The notes beneath the pieces were generated by a model that searched no databases, was not told the origin of the DNA, and saw only the letters and a program-made list of their open reading frames with translations. Positions 62,829-64,000 of a DNA stretch of 64,000 nt are shown here, in pieces (within the stretch, counting starts at the first letter, position 1; each line of letters starts with the position of its first letter). Made by a program: the position numbers and the translations under genes. Origin of the DNA: Craterostigma plantagineum (taxonomy: Eukaryota; Streptophyta; Magnoliopsida; Lamiales; Linderniaceae); the NCBI GenBank assembly GCA_027422505.1, contig JAPQWV010000122.1, forward strand, positions 930,001 to 994,000, given 5' to 3'.

Positions 62829-63381
62829 TAGGGATGGCAATGGGGCGGGTCCGAACCCGGACCCGCCCCGAACCCGCCCCTAATGGGCCGGGTATTTTCA
62901 AAATAATCGGGTATGGGGCGGGTCGTGGATTGAATTTTTCTACCCGGCCGGGTCCGGGGCGGGTCCCGGGTCTTGCCATACCCGCCCCGAGACCCGACCC
63001 GAGACCCGCCCCGAAAATATTTATATATTATAATTTATTTCGTAATTAAGTTATATAGTGTTATTGTTAATATTATGAATAAAAAATCTGTTGGTCTAAT
63101 GGTAGAAGTTTGGTATTACAAAGGTGAGGTCGTGGGTTCGAGTATCAAGCAATGCATTTCTCTATGTTTTCTCTTTTAAAAAATGAAAAAATAAAAAAAA
63201 AGAAAAAAAATAATATATCCGGGTCTGGCGGGTCAGACCCGGTTCGTTCGGGTCCAGTCCGGGGCGGGGCGGGTCCAGACCCGAGGCGGGGCGGGGCGGG
63301 TCTCGGGTCTGCTAATAAATATTCGGGTCGGGTCCCGGGTCCAGCCAAACCCGACCCATACCCGGCCCATTGCCATCCCTA
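62829..63381 (+). mobile_element. hAT-type MITE with GC-rich arrays, copy 3
   Basis: Ends are TAGGGATGGCAATGGGG and CCCATTGCCATCCCTA. The exact 8-base duplication CGTGAGCC lies at 62821-62828 and 63382-63389. The GC arrays are nearly intact on both sides. The tRNA-like module is on the plus strand at 63089-63152 (TTGGTCTAATGGTAGAAG, then GTGGGTTCGAGT), followed by an A-rich tract at about 63176-63212. It is inverted relative to copy 1. Confidence 0.9.
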
Positions 63382-64000
63382 CGTGAGCCTCGAAAACCTT
63401 CGCGAAGACGTATCAAATGCCAGGGGCAAAGTCGTCCACACAAACAATTGTACAAAAGACGTGCCAGCTTAAATCCTACGATCGCTACGCTATGATGATC
63501 CATATGGGACCACATCTACAGCATCAGATTGATGAACGGCTACGATTAAGTGTAAACTCTTGTATAATTTTACGTTATTTTTAGGCACAATGGCATCTTC
63601 GACTTGAGAGAGAGAAGACAGATACACTCTAAACCTAGAGCGAGAAGACAGAGTGACGTAGTCTTCGACAGTGCCACAAAGGTATCTGAGCTTTAGTTAA
63701 GACTCTGATGGTGTTTGAGATTTGATTTTTGTCTTTGGTGGAACTGATCAGCTCTTACTTGTATGTGCACTGATGAATATCCTGAAACATGTGGTCGAAA
63801 ATGGACATACGATGCATCGGTTTCTTATTTTCTCGATCTGTGGACTGTTATGTGATTTCTTTTGGTAGATCTGAATGTTTTGGCTTTTCATGAATGTTGA
63901 TTAATAGATCTGCAGATGAGTAGTTGTTTTAAAGATGTGTTTCGTGTAATTTAGGCTTAGGCTTTCGTGGAGGACACTTTTCTTTATGTTTTGGCTGTTT
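63382..64000 (+). other. Probable first non-coding exon and intron of a gene beyond the window
   Basis: At 63595-63692 there is a leader-like stretch (GAGAGAGAGAAGACAGA, then CTCTAAACCTAGAGCGAG) ending in CCACAAAG|GTATCTGAG, a good splice donor. The DNA after it is T-rich, like a plant 5' UTR intron, and continues to the edge. The small ATG frame inside (at about 63588) stops after a few codons. This is an inference from composition and the donor only. Confidence 0.4.

Noticed and set aside
63089..63152. A tRNA gene
   Set aside because: A- and B-box-like words are present, but acceptor and anticodon stems do not pair and the segment is repeated within MITEs.

Overview
The window is nuclear DNA of a flowering plant, almost certainly a eudicot. 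The genes have many short AT-rich introns with canonical splice sites, plant-only families are present (TGA bZIP, VQ-motif, Agenet, PSPG-type UGT, plastid enoyl-ACP reductase), and the intergenic DNA is AT-rich and full of transposon relics and CT/GA microsatellites. An asterid such as a member of Lamiales is a guess from overall feel only. No prokaryotic, organellar or CRISPR feature was seen.

Genes, left to right. A two-exon unknown plant protein (minus, 1293-2322) follows the 3' end of a dead Ty3/gypsy element. A tandem pair of beta-1,3-glucanases of family GH17 lies at 8295-9414 and 11574-12739 (both minus). A single-exon UDP-glycosyltransferase of the zeatin O-glucosyltransferase type is at 16919-18361 (plus). 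A small Agenet/Tudor-like protein is at 22474-23272 (plus). A peroxisomal DHNA-CoA thioesterase is at 27211-28560 (plus), tail to tail with a 13-exon NEK kinase at 28978-32235 (minus). An 11-exon TGA9/TGA10-like bZIP factor is at 37667-42131 (minus). Plastid enoyl-ACP reductase, with 12 coding exons, is at 50329-52559 (minus). An intronless VQ-motif protein is at 55458-55997 (plus). For all multi-exon models except the first gene I checked splice sites and reading phase exon by exon, and lengths agree with the families. These are ordinary dispersed plant genes and not an operon or a cluster with one common function. DHNAT (phylloquinone synthesis) and ENR (fatty acid synthesis) are metabolic, the glucanases, VQ and TGA proteins fit defence or development, and NEK fits cell growth.

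Repeats. The spacers hold Ty3/gypsy and Ty1/copia relics, LTR-like pieces, LINE fragments, two short LINE-tailed retroelements with long target-site duplications, several LINE 'tail-only' micro-insertions, and many non-autonomous DNA elements: hAT-type with exact 8-bp duplications, one 2.1-kb Mutator-like element, Harbinger- and Stowaway-type MITEs, and a 385-bp foldback with 173-bp arms differing at one base.

The most unusual signal is a tRNA-like module (pol III A-box and B-box look-alikes next to an A/T-rich tract) inside at least three otherwise different DNA-transposon families (five loci). In two of these families it sits between CpG-rich subterminal arrays. The right edge seems to hold the first non-coding exon of a gene that continues beyond the window.
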